Positions 33,228 through 43,765 of a stretch of 64,000 nucleotides of DNA are shown one piece after another (the stretch's first letter is position 1; every line of letters starts with the position of its first letter). The stretch comes from Zasmidium citrigriseum (Eukaryota; Ascomycota; Dothideomycetes; Mycosphaerellales; Mycosphaerellaceae), in NCBI GenBank assembly GCA_002786025.1, contig NHNW01000008.1, positions 744,001 through 808,000 of the forward strand. The letters run 5' to 3'. Both the position numbers and the translations under genes were made by a program. Under the pieces are notes generated by a model. It saw only the letters and a list, made by a program, of their open reading frames with translations. It did not search any database and had not been told where the DNA came from.

Positions 33228-34936
33228 GGTTGAGGCGTGTTGAGGTTTTTCGATGCAAGGAGTAGAGAGGACTCAGAAGACTCGATACCTCGTGCTTGGG
33301 AAAAGCAGGCGTCAAGCTGGGGGTTATGATGGAAGCATTTATATCTGCGGTCGTCTTCTCCCCAGAACTTGTTCGTTGACCTAGAAGGACTTTCGATGTT
33401 CCGTAGCCAGCGGTGTAATCGACAGTGGATTCATCTCTTCCAGGCAGAACCAACCACGGAGTCGAGAGCGTCGACCAGCAACGAGTCACGCCGACCAAAA
33501 AGCAGCATGAAATAGCAGACCGGTCTGATGTGCTCCCGCGAGCTATTTCAAGCTGATGGCAGCAGAGATCGGCGGTGTCCATCCTCGAAAAAGTAACATC
33601 ATGTGCAGCTGAGGCGGCGCAGCTAGCATTATGGGTACGCGTAGGTAGGTGACGTTGGTGAGCGAAGGTATGTGATCGTCGCGATGCAGTCCTTTTTCGG
33701 CCCTTAGTTAGTATTGTCGAATCCTTTCGGGGTTGTATAAGTATTGAGAGGAGGAGACTTATATGGCTGTGCAAGTTCAGCATCTCAGGACGTCGATTCA
33801 ATGTTGCAGTGATTCCAGGCCAACAATCGGGCAACACCTGGATGGCTCTTTGGCATGCGAGATTGCCTACTGGGTCCTAGGAAGGCTGGCTGTGGATTGA
33901 ACGTCAAGCATCTCCTCATGGCCGAGGTGTGTACGACGGTGATGTTAGCTGTGGACAATGATATACCTTGTTGGTGTCTGAGGAGAAGCTGGCCGTCTCG
34001 GTCAGGCAGGTATGGTATGATATGAGCTCGTTTAGCATTCATTCCGACAACCTCCGTCGATCGATAGGCCCCCAAGAAGTTGATCAAGGCACCTGCCAAA
34101 ACCAACGTACTCAAATAGCCCTCAGGCAACCTGCTGACGACCACATCAACATGCCACTCTCCACTCCATTGCAATTAGCCCTTACCCTCAAGAACCCCAC
34201 CCACGCAGCAAATGGCGCTTCCACCGTTCAAGCAGGCCTGCGTACAGCAGCTTCAGAAACGCAACGTCACCAGCAGTCCGTCTCGACTCTGGCAGCAACA
34301 GCAGCAACCCCTCAAAAGATCACGAAGTGCAGCAATCGAACACCACAACCCAGGCAGTCGGGCACCAAGAAAGGAAAGGCAGCCTTGTCCGCAAACTGAT
34401 CACCAGGTAGCAAGACTGGTCGATGCGAACTGGCAACGCAGTCTCGAGCGGCGCGACGTGTTTGCTCTCCAGGTCTTTGCCCAATGGCGGGCGCGTATGG
34501 GGATGGCTTGATCGCGGAGAGGAGTCGTGACAGCCTGGTATACGAGGATTTTTCGGAGCGGAGAAGGCAGGGGCCCGGGGGTGGGAGAGTGAGGTTGGTC
34601 GAGAGTTGAATGATTGTGAGGAGTTCGGTCGGACGGATGCTAAACGACGACTTGTTTTTGTCGATCGTCGTATGTATTTTGAGGCAGAGTAGGGGTGTGG
34701 ATAGGTCTTGAAACGCACGTGATGCGGACTGGCTTTCACATGCCTGGTCGTGCAGAGGCGTTATTGTGGTCACTCCAACTTTAAATCAACTTCAGCTCAT
34801 ATCGGAATGATTGCGGGAGGTGTATGGCTCACCGAAAGGTCGTCCATTTGTCCATTACTTTGATGATCATCTACTCTGTCGTTGTCCTCCCAGTGGATTC
34901 GTTCCTAGCATAATGTCGTCGGCTCGTCGCCGGTTC
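33228..34936. other. Intergenic, 1.7 kb
   Basis: Between the GH76 start and the VPS29 3' end. Several 80-140-codon frames overlap on both strands; a possible small gene at 34212-34511 is listed with low confidence. The AT-rich part 33700-34050 shows nothing recognisable. Confidence 0.35.
34212..34511 (+). CDS. Doubtful small hypothetical protein (99 aa)
   Basis: ATG at 34212 opens 100 codons with a Gln run and an Arg-rich middle, ending RRDVFALQVFAQWRARMGMA. Another plus frame (34151-34399) and minus frames are also open here. No domain or secretion signal. Reported with low weight. Confidence 0.2.
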   Translation: MALPPFKQACVQQLQKRNVTSSPSRLWQQQQQPLKRSRSAAIEHHNPGSRAPRKERQPCPQTDHQVARLVDANWQRSLERRDVFALQVFAQWRARMGMA

Positions 34937-35673
34937 TCAAGGGCCTGGGTTGTCCTTCCGAAAAGACACTTTTTCCACGCCGACGTTCTCGTTGCCGTCT
35001 GCGTCTCTCTTGAGCTGATACACGTACAGCACCAGCACATCTCCTTGTACATCCATGAGTACGAAGCTCGGTGTATTCCGCTCCTCATCTTCTGAAGGCA
35101 GTGTCTCGTCCAGCCAGCTTACAGCACCTGTCGCAGAGCCTGGGTTGACGAAGAACTTGCCCTCCATCTCGTATGCCTCAAACTTGCAGGTACCACCCCA
35201 ACATAGCACATCCACGTCCATTTGTCGAGCGGCTATGAGCAGAGCATCCGGGTCGCCGGGCGGAATGATGGAGTCGCCATGGGTGAAACCAATTCGTAGG
35301 CTACCATGTGTGACAACCTTACTTAGTGCTGTAGGTATCGGAAAGGTTGCTTCAGCGGCTGTGCTTTGGGGTTGCTGTCCTTGCTGGAAGGGCGCAGCTG
35401 GGGCGGTGGTTGTGAGAGGGATGTCGAAGTCGCCTTTGACCAGCTGGAGGTCAGGCGCCAGAGTTCGTAGGAAGGCGTAGACGGAGGGAGAGGTCAAGTT
35501 GCCCAGACATAGGATCTGGCCAATCTTGCCGGGAGTGAGGAGCTTCTTGAACTGCTCATAGTCTCAGCATATGCTCAGGTTTCAATGTACGGTATGCCTG
35601 CCTTTTGGGGAATGTCTATGGCGCGGTCTGGGATGAAAAGGTCGCCGAGGACGAGCACCAATCGTGTAGACAT
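34937..35673 (-). CDS. VPS29: Retromer subunit Vps29 (228 aa, 2 exons)
   Basis: Vps29, metallophosphoesterase-fold subunit of the retromer core (with Vps35 and Vps26), which returns cargo from endosomes to the Golgi. Exon 1 is 35673-35602 and encodes the family start LVLVLGDLFIPDRAIDIPQK; exon 2 is 35551-34937, starting FKKLLTPGKIGQILCLGN. The join IPQK|FKKLL is exactly the conserved sequence. The 50-bp intron then has a GC donor (AAG|GCAGGC) and CAG acceptor. Conserved fold residues include KGDFD, THG and GFTHGDSIIPPGD, and WGGTCKFEAYE with FVNPGSATGA. An Ala/Gln/Pro-rich insertion around residues 70-95 explains the extra length over the yeast core fold; such insertions are common in filamentous fungi. 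Confidence 0.93.
35552..35601 (-). other. GC-AG intron of VPS29
   Basis: 50-bp intron whose donor is AAG|GCAGGC rather than GT. It is needed to keep the invariant Vps29 sequence in frame (24 codons before, phase 0). An alternative GT donor inside the interval would add residues not found in the family and shift phase. Confidence 0.65.
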
Positions 35674-36032
35674 CGTCGCTACGCTCTCTCAACCAGAAGA
35701 TCTCTCGTTGTAGCTTCACCGGCCGCAGTCGAGGCGTGGTAGGCGGCAGGGATGCTGCGGAGCTCCACGCGGAAGACGGCAAGTGCCGGGGTGTGTGAGA
35801 TTCAATGTCGGGAGCAGAAGCCGATGAAACAGAGCGAGAGCAGGCCTCTCCTTCGCTTCCTCACTCTCACTTTTCTCCTTGTTGATGTGTGTGTAATCCA
35901 CAGACTCCCACGCTCCACGCAATTGGCTTTGTGTTCGACGGCGGCGGCGAGAATTGATCGGGTGCAAGAAGAGGAGAACTTGTCCGGGGTGAGCCTCGTC
36001 GTTTGGCGTGTCGCGCGTCGACTTCACAACAT
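35674..36032. other. Divergent promoter between VPS29 and AGX1
   Basis: 359 bp between the Vps29 start and the most upstream AGX1 start considered. Minus-strand frames extending through it (to 36222) are shadows. No specific motif identified. Confidence 0.35.
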
Positions 36033-37637
36033 ATGAACGGGGCGAGTCTTCTTCGCAGTGGCAGAGCGAGTTGGAGGAGCAGCAGTCGTCGGCTGGCACC
36101 CCGAGTGAGCGGATCGGATACTGCGGCCTCGAAGAACAAGACGTCCGCCGGCCTGCAAGGTACGGCCAACTGCTCCTCCAATTGGACATCCGCTCCTTCC
36201 ACACGTCATCCGCCAGCCCCACGTACCCCTCCTCGATATTTGAGATCTATGTCTCCCACCGACAGACTGTCTCTTATCTCGAGACAGTTCGATTATTCCA
36301 ACGCCCACGACGTTCCACTGAACACCCCCTTCTCCATTGAACGGGAATCGAGCCGAACCGTCGACGACTTCAACTCCAACAATCCGTTCAACGCCCCGGC
36401 ACAGAAGAGAGACTTCCACCAAGCCACTCCATTGCAGCAAGAAAAAGTAAAGGAAGAAAAGCCTGTCGCCGAGAAGATGTCGAAACAAGCGCCTCATCCT
36501 ACGCTCCTGATTCCAGGACCCATTGAATTCGACGATGATGTCCTTCAAGCAATGAGCCACTATTCCGAGGCTCATGTGGGACAGCCATTTGTCAATGTCT
36601 TTGGCGAGACTTTGACCATGCTGAGGAAGGTGCTCCTCACCGAGAACCCCAACAGCCAGCCATTCATCATCTCTGGGTCAGGAACACTTGGATGGGACCA
36701 GGTTGCTGCCAACCTGTGTGAGCCGGGAGATGAAGCCCTCGTATTGCATACCGGTTACTTCGCCAACAGTTGGGCAGACTGCTTTGAGACCTATGGCGTC
36801 AAGGCAACTCAAATCAAGGCACCCATTGGCGACAGACCTCAGCTTCCTGAGATCGAGAAGGCTTTGAAGGAGAAGAAGTATAAAGTGATCACTGTCACAC
36901 ACACGGACACATCCACAGGCGTGAAGTCTGACATCAAGCCACTTGCCGAATTGGTCCGCAAGGTGTCTCCTGAGACACTTGTCGCCGTCGACGGTGTCTG
37001 CAGTGTGGGCTGCGAAGAGATTCGCTTCGACGAGTGGGATATCGATGTCGTTCTTACTGGTTCACAGAAGGCTCTCGGATGCCCCGCCGGTCTGTCAATC
37101 GTCATGGCATCTCAGCGCGCAATGGAAACCCTCAAGAACAGGAAGACCCCGCCGACGTCTTACTTTGCAAGCTGGAAGAACTGGACACCCATCATGCAGA
37201 ACTACGAGGCAAAGAAGCCATCCTACTTTGCAACGCCATCACCCCAACTGATCCACGCCCTCAACACTTCCCTGAAACAAATATTGTCCAAGTCCATGGA
37301 GGAGCGATTTGAGACGCACAAGCAAGTGAGCTTGAGAGTCAAGAAGGCCATCGAGGGCATGGGCTTGAAGCAGCTTGCCACGAAGCCCGAGAACCAGGCA
37401 CACGGCATGACCGCCATCTGGCTACCAGAGGGATTGACTCCACCCGAAGTGTTGCCCAACCTCTTGAAGAAGGGCGTCATCTTCGCAGGAGGTCTTCACA
37501 AGGAGATTGCTACCAAGTACATCCGATTCGGCCACATGGGTGTATCCGTGACCGACCCTAAGCGGGATGACATTGATAGGGCTCTCCAGGCTCTGAAGGA
37601 CAGCCTTGTCGAGGTTGGATACAAGGTGCCAAACTGA
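36033..37637 (+). CDS. AGX1: Alanine-glyoxylate aminotransferase Agx1, extended N-terminus (534 aa; core 386 aa)
   Basis: PLP-dependent class V aminotransferase that converts glyoxylate and alanine to glycine and pyruvate. The core, from MSKQAPHPTLLIPGPIEF at 36477, is 386 aa, the usual fungal length. The PLP lysine lies in LTGSQKALGCPAG (Lys198 of the core), with VAVDGVCSVGCEE as the cofactor Asp region and SGSGTLGWD near the phosphate site. The frame stays open upstream with in-frame ATGs at 36249 (MSPTDRLSL) and 36033 (MNGASLLRSG). The 36033 form begins with an Arg/Ser-rich stretch (RASWRSSSRRLAPRV) resembling a mitochondrial presequence. I give the longest ATG form; the biological start is undecided. 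No introns, no C-terminal peroxisomal SKL. Confidence 0.93.
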   Translation: MNGASLLRSGRASWRSSSRRLAPRVSGSDTAASKNKTSAGLQGTANCSSNWTSAPSTRHPPAPRTPPRYLRSMSPTDRLSLISRQFDYSNAHDVPLNTPFSIERESSRTVDDFNSNNPFNAPAQKRDFHQATPLQQEKVKEEKPVAEKMSKQAPHPTLLIPGPIEFDDDVLQAMSHYSEAHVGQPFVNVFGETLTMLRKVLLTENPNSQPFIISGSGTLGWDQVAANLCEPGDEALVLHTGYFANSWADCFETYGVKATQIKAPIGDRPQLPEIEKALKEKKYKVITVTHTDTSTGVKSDIKPLAELVRKVSPETLVAVDGVCSVGCEEIRFDEWDIDVVLTGSQKALGCPAGLSIVMASQRAMETLKNRKTPPTSYFASWKNWTPIMQNYEAKKPSYFATPSPQLIHALNTSLKQILSKSMEERFETHKQVSLRVKKAIEGMGLKQLATKPENQAHGMTAIWLPEGLTPPEVLPNLLKKGVIFAGGLHKEIATKYIRFGHMGVSVTDPKRDDIDRALQALKDSLVEVGYKVPN

Positions 37638-38146
37638 GCTGAACGGGGATCCGTTGGGACAGTATGATACTCTTCGTAGCTGATATTGATATATTTGATC
37701 ATTGATATGACTTGATTGACGATGTCTATTTCCACCTTTGTTCCTCTAGGCCCAAGGTTGCCCTTTCGACCTCCAAATAAGTGTCTAGCTGACAGTATGT
37801 AGTTTCAATGCAGGATCAACAGTAGCAAACATGCGTACCATCGCTCGCTGCTCTGGTAATGCGATTGACCCGATAGACGGCCGCACAGCTGCCGGATGCT
37901 TGGTCGTACTTGTCCCTTTCGCAGACGGAATCTCATCAGAGGCATGCGATCATCCATCCTTTGATCACTCCGTCGGTACCTCAGCCACCCTTACTTTCCG
38001 CGAGACATGCAGCACATCATGCACCAAAGCTAACGATGGATGCATACTCCCGAGCGACACAAACATGCAAACGCAGGCTGGTCAACCTCCCTCCTTCAAC
38101 CTTCACTGTTCCTCTTTGACCTGCCATCTACCAACGAACGGCAGGT
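37638..38146. other. Spacer upstream of the unrecognised 678-aa gene
   Basis: 509 bp. A plus-strand frame from 37831 overlaps the next gene in another phase and is rejected. Likely contains the AGX1 terminator and the promoter of the next gene. Confidence 0.35.
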
Positions 38147-40296
38147 ATGGGCAACTACCAGCGCTTCTTCGCTATAGCGAAGATTGGGGGCGAATACCGC
38201 GTGCTTGCTATCGTCGACCACAAGTCCATCTATGGACGCACCTCACTTCGCCAAACGCTCCAGATCCTGAGAATGGTTTCTGCTCCAGCGAATGCACCTG
38301 GCTTTCGCCGCGAGTTCCTACATATCGCTCAAGCTGGAAATGTGAGTCCATATACCAAGTTACACTTTGTGTACTGTTAGCTGACGACCACGCCGAAGCA
38401 GGATGCCTCATCAAAGCCAATGCCTCGTAGCGCTCATCCCTTCACCTCCACGGCGCTCATCATCGGCGCTTCGTACCATGAAGAAGGCCACTATGCCGCT
38501 CACGTAGAGGAGATGCCACCAGATACCCCTCTTAACATGCTACCAAACGACGAAGGTATGGTGATTTTCGACATCACCACGCCGGCTCAGCCTCGCTATG
38601 CCTACATCTGGCTTGGTGAAGGGAATTCAAAAGCCCAATACGCCTCTCAACTCTCAGCCATGACTGTGATGGACGCTTCCACTTACATCAGCGCATACTA
38701 CGACGAGGGAGAGCGCGATGAGAATGGAAGCACTGCTATCGTGGAGCAGCTCAAAGCGTTCGCCGTCATCGATGCTGCTTTGCTGAGCAAGTTGTTGCCA
38801 GACGCTGATTTCAAGAACAAGACCGACGACTCTGCAACGCTTGCCGGCCTACGGACTCTTTCGCTCGACACGTCTGTTCGAGATACCGTTGACTTGTGCA
38901 TGAATGGTCAACTCTTCGAACTCCCATCACCCGCTGAGCTGATGGCTGCTCGGGAGCACATCATGTCCACCTTCGTCGCCAAGCCCCGTCTCATTTACGC
39001 AAACAGAGCGAAGCAAGTCTTCGTCTCTCTTTGCGGCTGTCTCTCTGACATCGACTTGACGCCTTTCAAGAGCTTAGACCCTGACAAGATAATCGAGATC
39101 ATCAACGCCGCCGCAGCGGCGCAGCAAGAGAGGAGGAAGCTCACACTCTGGCTGCCCACTCACCATGAGCTCGAACTGGCTCACTTCAAGGCCATCGTCA
39201 ACACAGGCGTCATGTCAGCGCTCCATGTGGGCGAGACTGACCAGAGGGTTGACGTCAACGACCTCCTGAAATTCTTCCTCAAGGACTCACCCCTGGACGA
39301 GTTCACTCACGTTGATCTATTCCGCCGGGCTGCGCTCATGACCAAAGTTCCAGACACTGAGGCTTCCAAGTGGCAGTGGAAGATCGAGCGCAACTTTCCC
39401 TGCGGAGAAGGCACGAGATTTCCACTTGAGGAGATCATCTATCTCACCTCAACGACCAGCGCTGACACCGCGCGCCTTGATAGCGGTGGCATTCGCTGGA
39501 GTGAGCGGGTGAAAGAGTCACACTTTGCCGCGCTGCCGCTGCAGGATGCCCTCGTGTCACTGCCTGTGATGCCGAAGCTCTCTTGTGCGGCGCTGGAGAG
39601 GTTGGCGACGGCGCAGGAGTGGCAGCTCGAGGGAACGCCTTACTCCAAGATCGGAGCCGGTATTGCTAAGGCGCTGTCGATGCGGGTGAGTTCCACCCTT
39701 CCTCTATATCCTCACTTCAATTGCTAACGTCTCTGCAGGACAATCATCGCATCACACCCATACCAGGTGTACTCGAAGCACTTTCACTCGGACCCCTCAG
39801 AGCACCAAATCTACCGCCTCACATGTGCAAAATGTCATCCTCGTTCACCAAGTGCGCCCTCCTGGCGATCCACGAGAGACCATCTAGCCCCGACGGCGCC
39901 GCTACCATCCGCTTCGCCTTCCTCACCAATGCGCTAGGCAAGCCCGCTGATCACCCGAGTAAGTATCTCGTGCGCAACGCGCAAGACTTCTTCGCCCAAT
40001 TCGCGCAGAGCCAAGAGGAGCTCGACACCCTCAAGCGCAGCTGGCAGGCGGCCCTCACTCAGCTGCGCGTGAACATGATCACATCGCAGCGAGCACCCGA
40101 GGATGCGCTGGATACGCATACGTGCCGCGAGGTCACTTTTGGAGGTTGTACGCCTGAGGAGGTTGTGGAGGCTATGAAGGCGGTGAAGATTATGAGCAAG
40201 CCGCCGTCTGCGGTGTCGAAGTATGAAGGTGTGCCTACTGTGGAGGGGATGGATGGTCCGGCTTGGTGGCAGAGTCGGTTGAGAGCGGGTGTGTGA
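38147..40296 (+). CDS. Unrecognised intracellular protein (678 aa, 3 exons)
   Basis: I do not recognise this protein. Exons are 38147-38341, 38402-39685 and 39739-40296; both introns (60 and 53 bp) are phase 0 with GTGAGT donors, giving 679 codons, so it is very probably real. No signal peptide, transmembrane helix or Cys cluster is visible. Composition is balanced with many charged and Ala/Leu residues, suggesting a soluble mostly helical protein. Noticeable segments: MGNYQRFFAIAKIGGEYRVL at the start, TALIIGASYHEEGHYAAHVEE near residue 80, AAAAAQQERRKLTLWLPTHHE in the middle and a Pro-rich C-terminal stretch. It may be lineage-restricted. It sits between AGX1 and a tract of degenerate repeats, neither of which informs its role. 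Confidence 0.7.
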
Positions 40297-41423
40297 GGGT
40301 GCGCAACGGGTCGACTGGATGAGGGGTGCTTGCGGGTGTCTGAGCGCTTCATGTGAGGCCGTTCAACAGGTGCAGAAATCTTTTGCGTTGATGGTCTCTC
40401 CTCTCTCGAGCTATCTCTCCGCTTTTGAGTTATCATGAGCTGTTTCGATGGCTTAGACGGCCAGCCAGTTGTCGAGATCCTGACAGCGTGGGTTTTGAGA
40501 GCATTGTATCAGCCACTCGAGTACACAGCGGGAGGACTTTGGACTCCCTCATCAAGTTTTTCCATCTCCAGCTATCAACAGGTTTCTGTAAGTATCAGCA
40601 GCCGTTTCGATGGCCCAGAAGGCATCCAGGTCGCCGAGATGGTCAGCCGAGTTGACGGCTTGAAGATCTCAGATCTCAGCATCGTATGGCGGTCCACGAG
40701 ATGCTGATGAACCCCGTTACATTAACTCTTTTCTCCATCCCGAAGTATCCTTGACTTCTCTGATGATCATGAGCTGTTTTGGCGGCTTAGATGGTACGTA
40801 GGTCGCCGAGATATCAACAGGCACTCCTCGTCTCGAGCCGCCAGACGGTCCGAAGTCTGCACCTGGGCAATGCCTCTTCTTGTTTTGGTCTCGGTCCGGA
40901 TTGGCATTCTCTAGCCAAAGCCGTTGACATTGGACCTGTTTGGGAATCCTCGGCGCCTTTCTGTCAGACGGTGTGGAAGAGATGATGATGCGTTTGAAGT
41001 CAAAGGCCGCAAGAAGTAGAAAACTGAAGTGAAGTGGTCTTTGACCAATCGGGTGCTCCCGAGTGGGGCCCTCCTTCCTTCTCTTTCACGACGTCGTCTC
41101 CTGCTTGCCCTTCTCTTCTACGACATCAACATCATTTTCCCGCTCATCAAGGGAACATCCCTCTCGGGGAACGTGAGCGCTTCCACTGTGACGGCGCCAA
41201 TCCTCGCCCGCCATGCTCGAGGAAGCAGGTATACGAGCAACAGGGTACCTCCAGTTCCTTCCACATTCGCCGTAGATTTAACCTAAAGTCACGACTGGGG
41301 GCATCGCAGAACAGGTTCCTATTATCTCTACTGACAGTTTTTCCTTTCTCCTCTCTGTCTCGCAGCGATGGAATCTCACCTTGCTTCTACTCCTCACAAC
41401 AACTTCTCTGCAGACTACTCGAG
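40297..41423. other. Intergenic with degenerate repeats
   Basis: 1.1 kb upstream of the Pth11-like gene. It holds a diverged direct repeat listed separately. A 90-codon plus frame (40435-40707) spans two copies but looks incidental. The part 41000-41420 is the presumptive promoter of the membrane-protein gene. Confidence 0.4.
40432..40816 (+). repeat. Three diverged copies of a ~50-bp direct repeat
   Basis: Copies start near 40432, 40597 and 40768. Copies 1 and 3 share ATCATGAGCTGTTT, then GGCTTAGA-GG, with only a few mismatches over about 36 bp. Copies 2 and 3 share GTCGCCGAGAT. The word TATCAACAGG also recurs at about 40576 and 40813. In copies 1 and 2 the repeats would encode CFDGLDGQPVVEI and RFDGPEGIQVAEM in one frame, so they may be remnants of a coding repeat. 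Found by eye. Confidence 0.55.
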
Positions 41424-42662
41424 ATGACTTGCCCAAGCACGCAGTTCTACCACACGGATTCATACATCGCCGAGATATGGACGTGGTTCGGGATAGCGTA
41501 TGTGGAAGTTCCGAGACGAGGACTGGACTGGTGGTGTGATGAGACTGACCGACTTTCCGCAGAACGCTCGTCGTCACTCTCCGACTCTCCCTCCGGGTCT
41601 CTCAGGTCGGGCTACGAGACCTTCGAGGAGACGACTACCTCGCCGTGGCCGTCTGGCTCTGCCTCGTTGGCAAGTCTATAGCGCTCACGCTGGTCTACCT
41701 CTATGGCTCGAATATCGACTACGGGGCCGCGGATGCCGCGCTGCTCAGCGACTGTCAGCTTGCCAGGGTGGTGCGTGGCAGTAAGATGGAATTGCTGGCG
41801 TGGTCAGTCAATCACCTTATTACCAAGCCCTCTATGGATCTTGCCAAGCACGAGACTAACGGCACCGCAGGTATACCTATTGCGGCATCATCTGGGGCCT
41901 GAAAGGGATCGTTCTCTTCATGTTCCATCGTCTTACCTTCAGTCTGGACCGCCCGCGACTCTTCCGATGTGTTGCCATTTTCACGGCAATCACCTTTGGA
42001 GCTATGTTCCTTACGCTGACGCTGGGCTGTCTTCCGTTCCGCCAGAATTGGCAGGTTGATCCTCCACCACCGTCGAAATGCTCGCTCCGGATGCCCGATG
42101 TCTACGTGTCGACTATCCTCAACGTCTTGACTGACATTCTGATCCTGGTCATTCCTCTACCGGCGCTGTGGAAGATCAACGTCAGTCTTGGCAGGAAGAT
42201 TGGTATGATCTTGTTGCTATGCTCGGGCATCTTTGTCGTTTCGGCGGCGTTGATAAGATTCGGCTTCACCATCGTTGGGTCGACATCTCAGAATCTCAAT
42301 CGGTATGTTCACATCACGTCTCGACCCGACCTGGCCTTCAACGCTTGCACTAACACTGCTATAGCTGGTGCCAACGAGAAACCACCGTAGGCATCATCGC
42401 CGTCAACGCACCAGTACTGCGATCGTGGTTCAAAAGGACGGGTCGCCCTACCGCAGGCCAGCCGCGCAGCCTCGACACAAAGACTCTATGGCCAGATTCG
42501 AACTTGACATACGAGGGGCCTGCGGTACCGCCAATGGCCAAGTCTCCTGCTGTGACGACTACAGAAATCAGCACTGAGTCGTCACTCACTCCACGAACGG
42601 TCTCGACAAACATCGACGGCGAGTTCCTGGAACAGGGCTACAGCTCTTCGTCGTCTCGGTGA
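41424..42662 (+). CDS. Pth11-like / rhodopsin-domain integral membrane protein (347 aa, 4 exons)
   Basis: Seven-helix-type membrane protein of the fungal rhodopsin-domain (SAT4/Pth11-like) family, thought to act in surface sensing; ligand unknown. Exons are 41424-41497, 41563-41802, 41871-42302 and 42365-42662 (348 codons, phases agree). Visible hydrophobic segments: TLVVTLRLSLRV, YLAVAVWLCLVGKSIAL, YTYCGIIWGLKGIVLFMF, VAIFTAITFGAMFLTLTLG, ILNVLTDILILVIPLPALW and IGMILLLCSGIFVVSAALI. Family hallmarks are the LRGDDYL loop, the FSLDRPRLFR-type segment and WCQRETTVGIIAVNAP before a Ser/Thr-rich cytoplasmic tail of about 80 residues. It lacks the N-terminal Cys-rich CFEM domain found in Pth11 itself. 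Confidence 0.87.
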
Positions 42663-43238
42663 GTTTTGAAATCGATGACTTTGTACGATGCAATGTACTC
42701 TATTTTCCATTCTTCAACGACAAAAACGACATGTATGATATAGTACGAATGCTAGATGATATCTCAGGGAATAGATGGCGTTCTGCTGGGCGTCCATTCT
42801 GACCTCAATCATTGAGACATCGCTCGACTCATCGACTTGTGTTCAGCGGTCGCAGACACCAAACATAAGACCACACCATTTCGCGACATCTCAGAGTGAC
42901 CAAGGTCGCCCCTCGTAGCTGCCACGACAATGGCTGCTAGGGTGTTGGCACTTTCCCAACGGCCCTCCTGTCACTTCCCTCAGCTCACTTGCGACTTCTT
43001 CCCCAGGACCACATGTCCCAGATCTCCTCGCCATCCTCGTCGCTGATGTCTCCTTCACGCATTCTCGACACGAATTCATTCAGCAAGCATCTTCAGATAT
43101 CCCAACGCCGACAAAACCGACGGCATATTCCTCCAGGGTCCAGAATACGCGATTCATCACCATCGACATCTCCCGCCACCCCACCGATCCGCTCCACCAA
43201 ATCCCCTCAACCCCAGCCCGAACCCTCCGTCCAGCACA
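42663..43238. other. Spacer before small membrane-protein gene
   Basis: 576 bp. The open plus frame from 42989 runs through in the wrong phase for the model below; its N-terminal part is Arg/Pro/Ser-rich and probably not translated. Presumptive promoter and leader. Confidence 0.3.
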
Positions 43239-43765
43239 ATGGTCATCGTCGTCGAAACCCTCCTCGCAGTAGGCGGCACCATCTGCGCCGTCACAGCCGC
43301 CAGCAAACTCGACCGCGATCGACAACGTCGCTCAAAAAAAGGCAGACGCGGTATACACGCCCACTCCCACCTCCCACCCGCCAATTGCATACCCATCTGA
43401 CCCTCTCAGGCACGTGGCGCAACCTCGTCCGCCGAGTAGTTCCCTTCGTCAAACAAAAGGACTTCTCCGAGCCTGAACTTCAAAGACCAAAGTCGTTATT
43501 TCCCTCTCGTGGAAAGAGTTTGGGGCGTTTTAGTTTGCTGATTGTTGTGAGCAATAGGGAAAAGTCGATTCTTACGTTGGCGAGTGTGGATCATTTGGAG
43601 ACTTGGTTGTATGGACAGTGTCCGCATGGCGCTGGAGCTGCTGCTACTGAAGGCAAACCGGAGAAGCAACCCCAACGAGAGAGGAGCGAAAGTCCGCTGC
43701 CACGGCACGATGTGGTCGTTTATGGTGGCGACGAAGAGCCGAGAGAAGGCAGACAGGCCAACTGA
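43239..43765 (+). CDS. Small single-pass membrane protein, unknown function (155 aa, 2 exons)
   Basis: Model from splicing: exon 1 43239-43350, intron 43351-43409 (59 bp, GTATAC...CTCAG), exon 2 43410-43765, 156 codons with matching phase. The product starts with an N-terminal hydrophobic helix (MVIVVETLLAVGGTICAVTA) followed at once by a very basic stretch (SKLDRDRQRRSKKGRRG), the layout of a type III or signal-anchor protein with cytosolic tail. The tail includes RNLVRRVVPFVKQKDFSEP and SLLIVVSNREKSILTLASVD, and ends in charged, Glu-rich sequence. No family recognised. The alternative is a single 258-codon frame that lacks the helix and is rich in Arg/Pro; I favour the spliced form. Confidence 0.5.

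Noticed and set aside
32947..33837. 296-codon minus frame overlapping the GH76 start
   Set aside because: Different phase from the GH76 exon 1 that carries the signal peptide and catalytic motifs; no motif of its own.
35716..36222. 168-codon minus frame between VPS29 and AGX1
   Set aside because: Lies across the divergent promoter and the AGX1 N-terminal region; no motif and overlapping other open frames.
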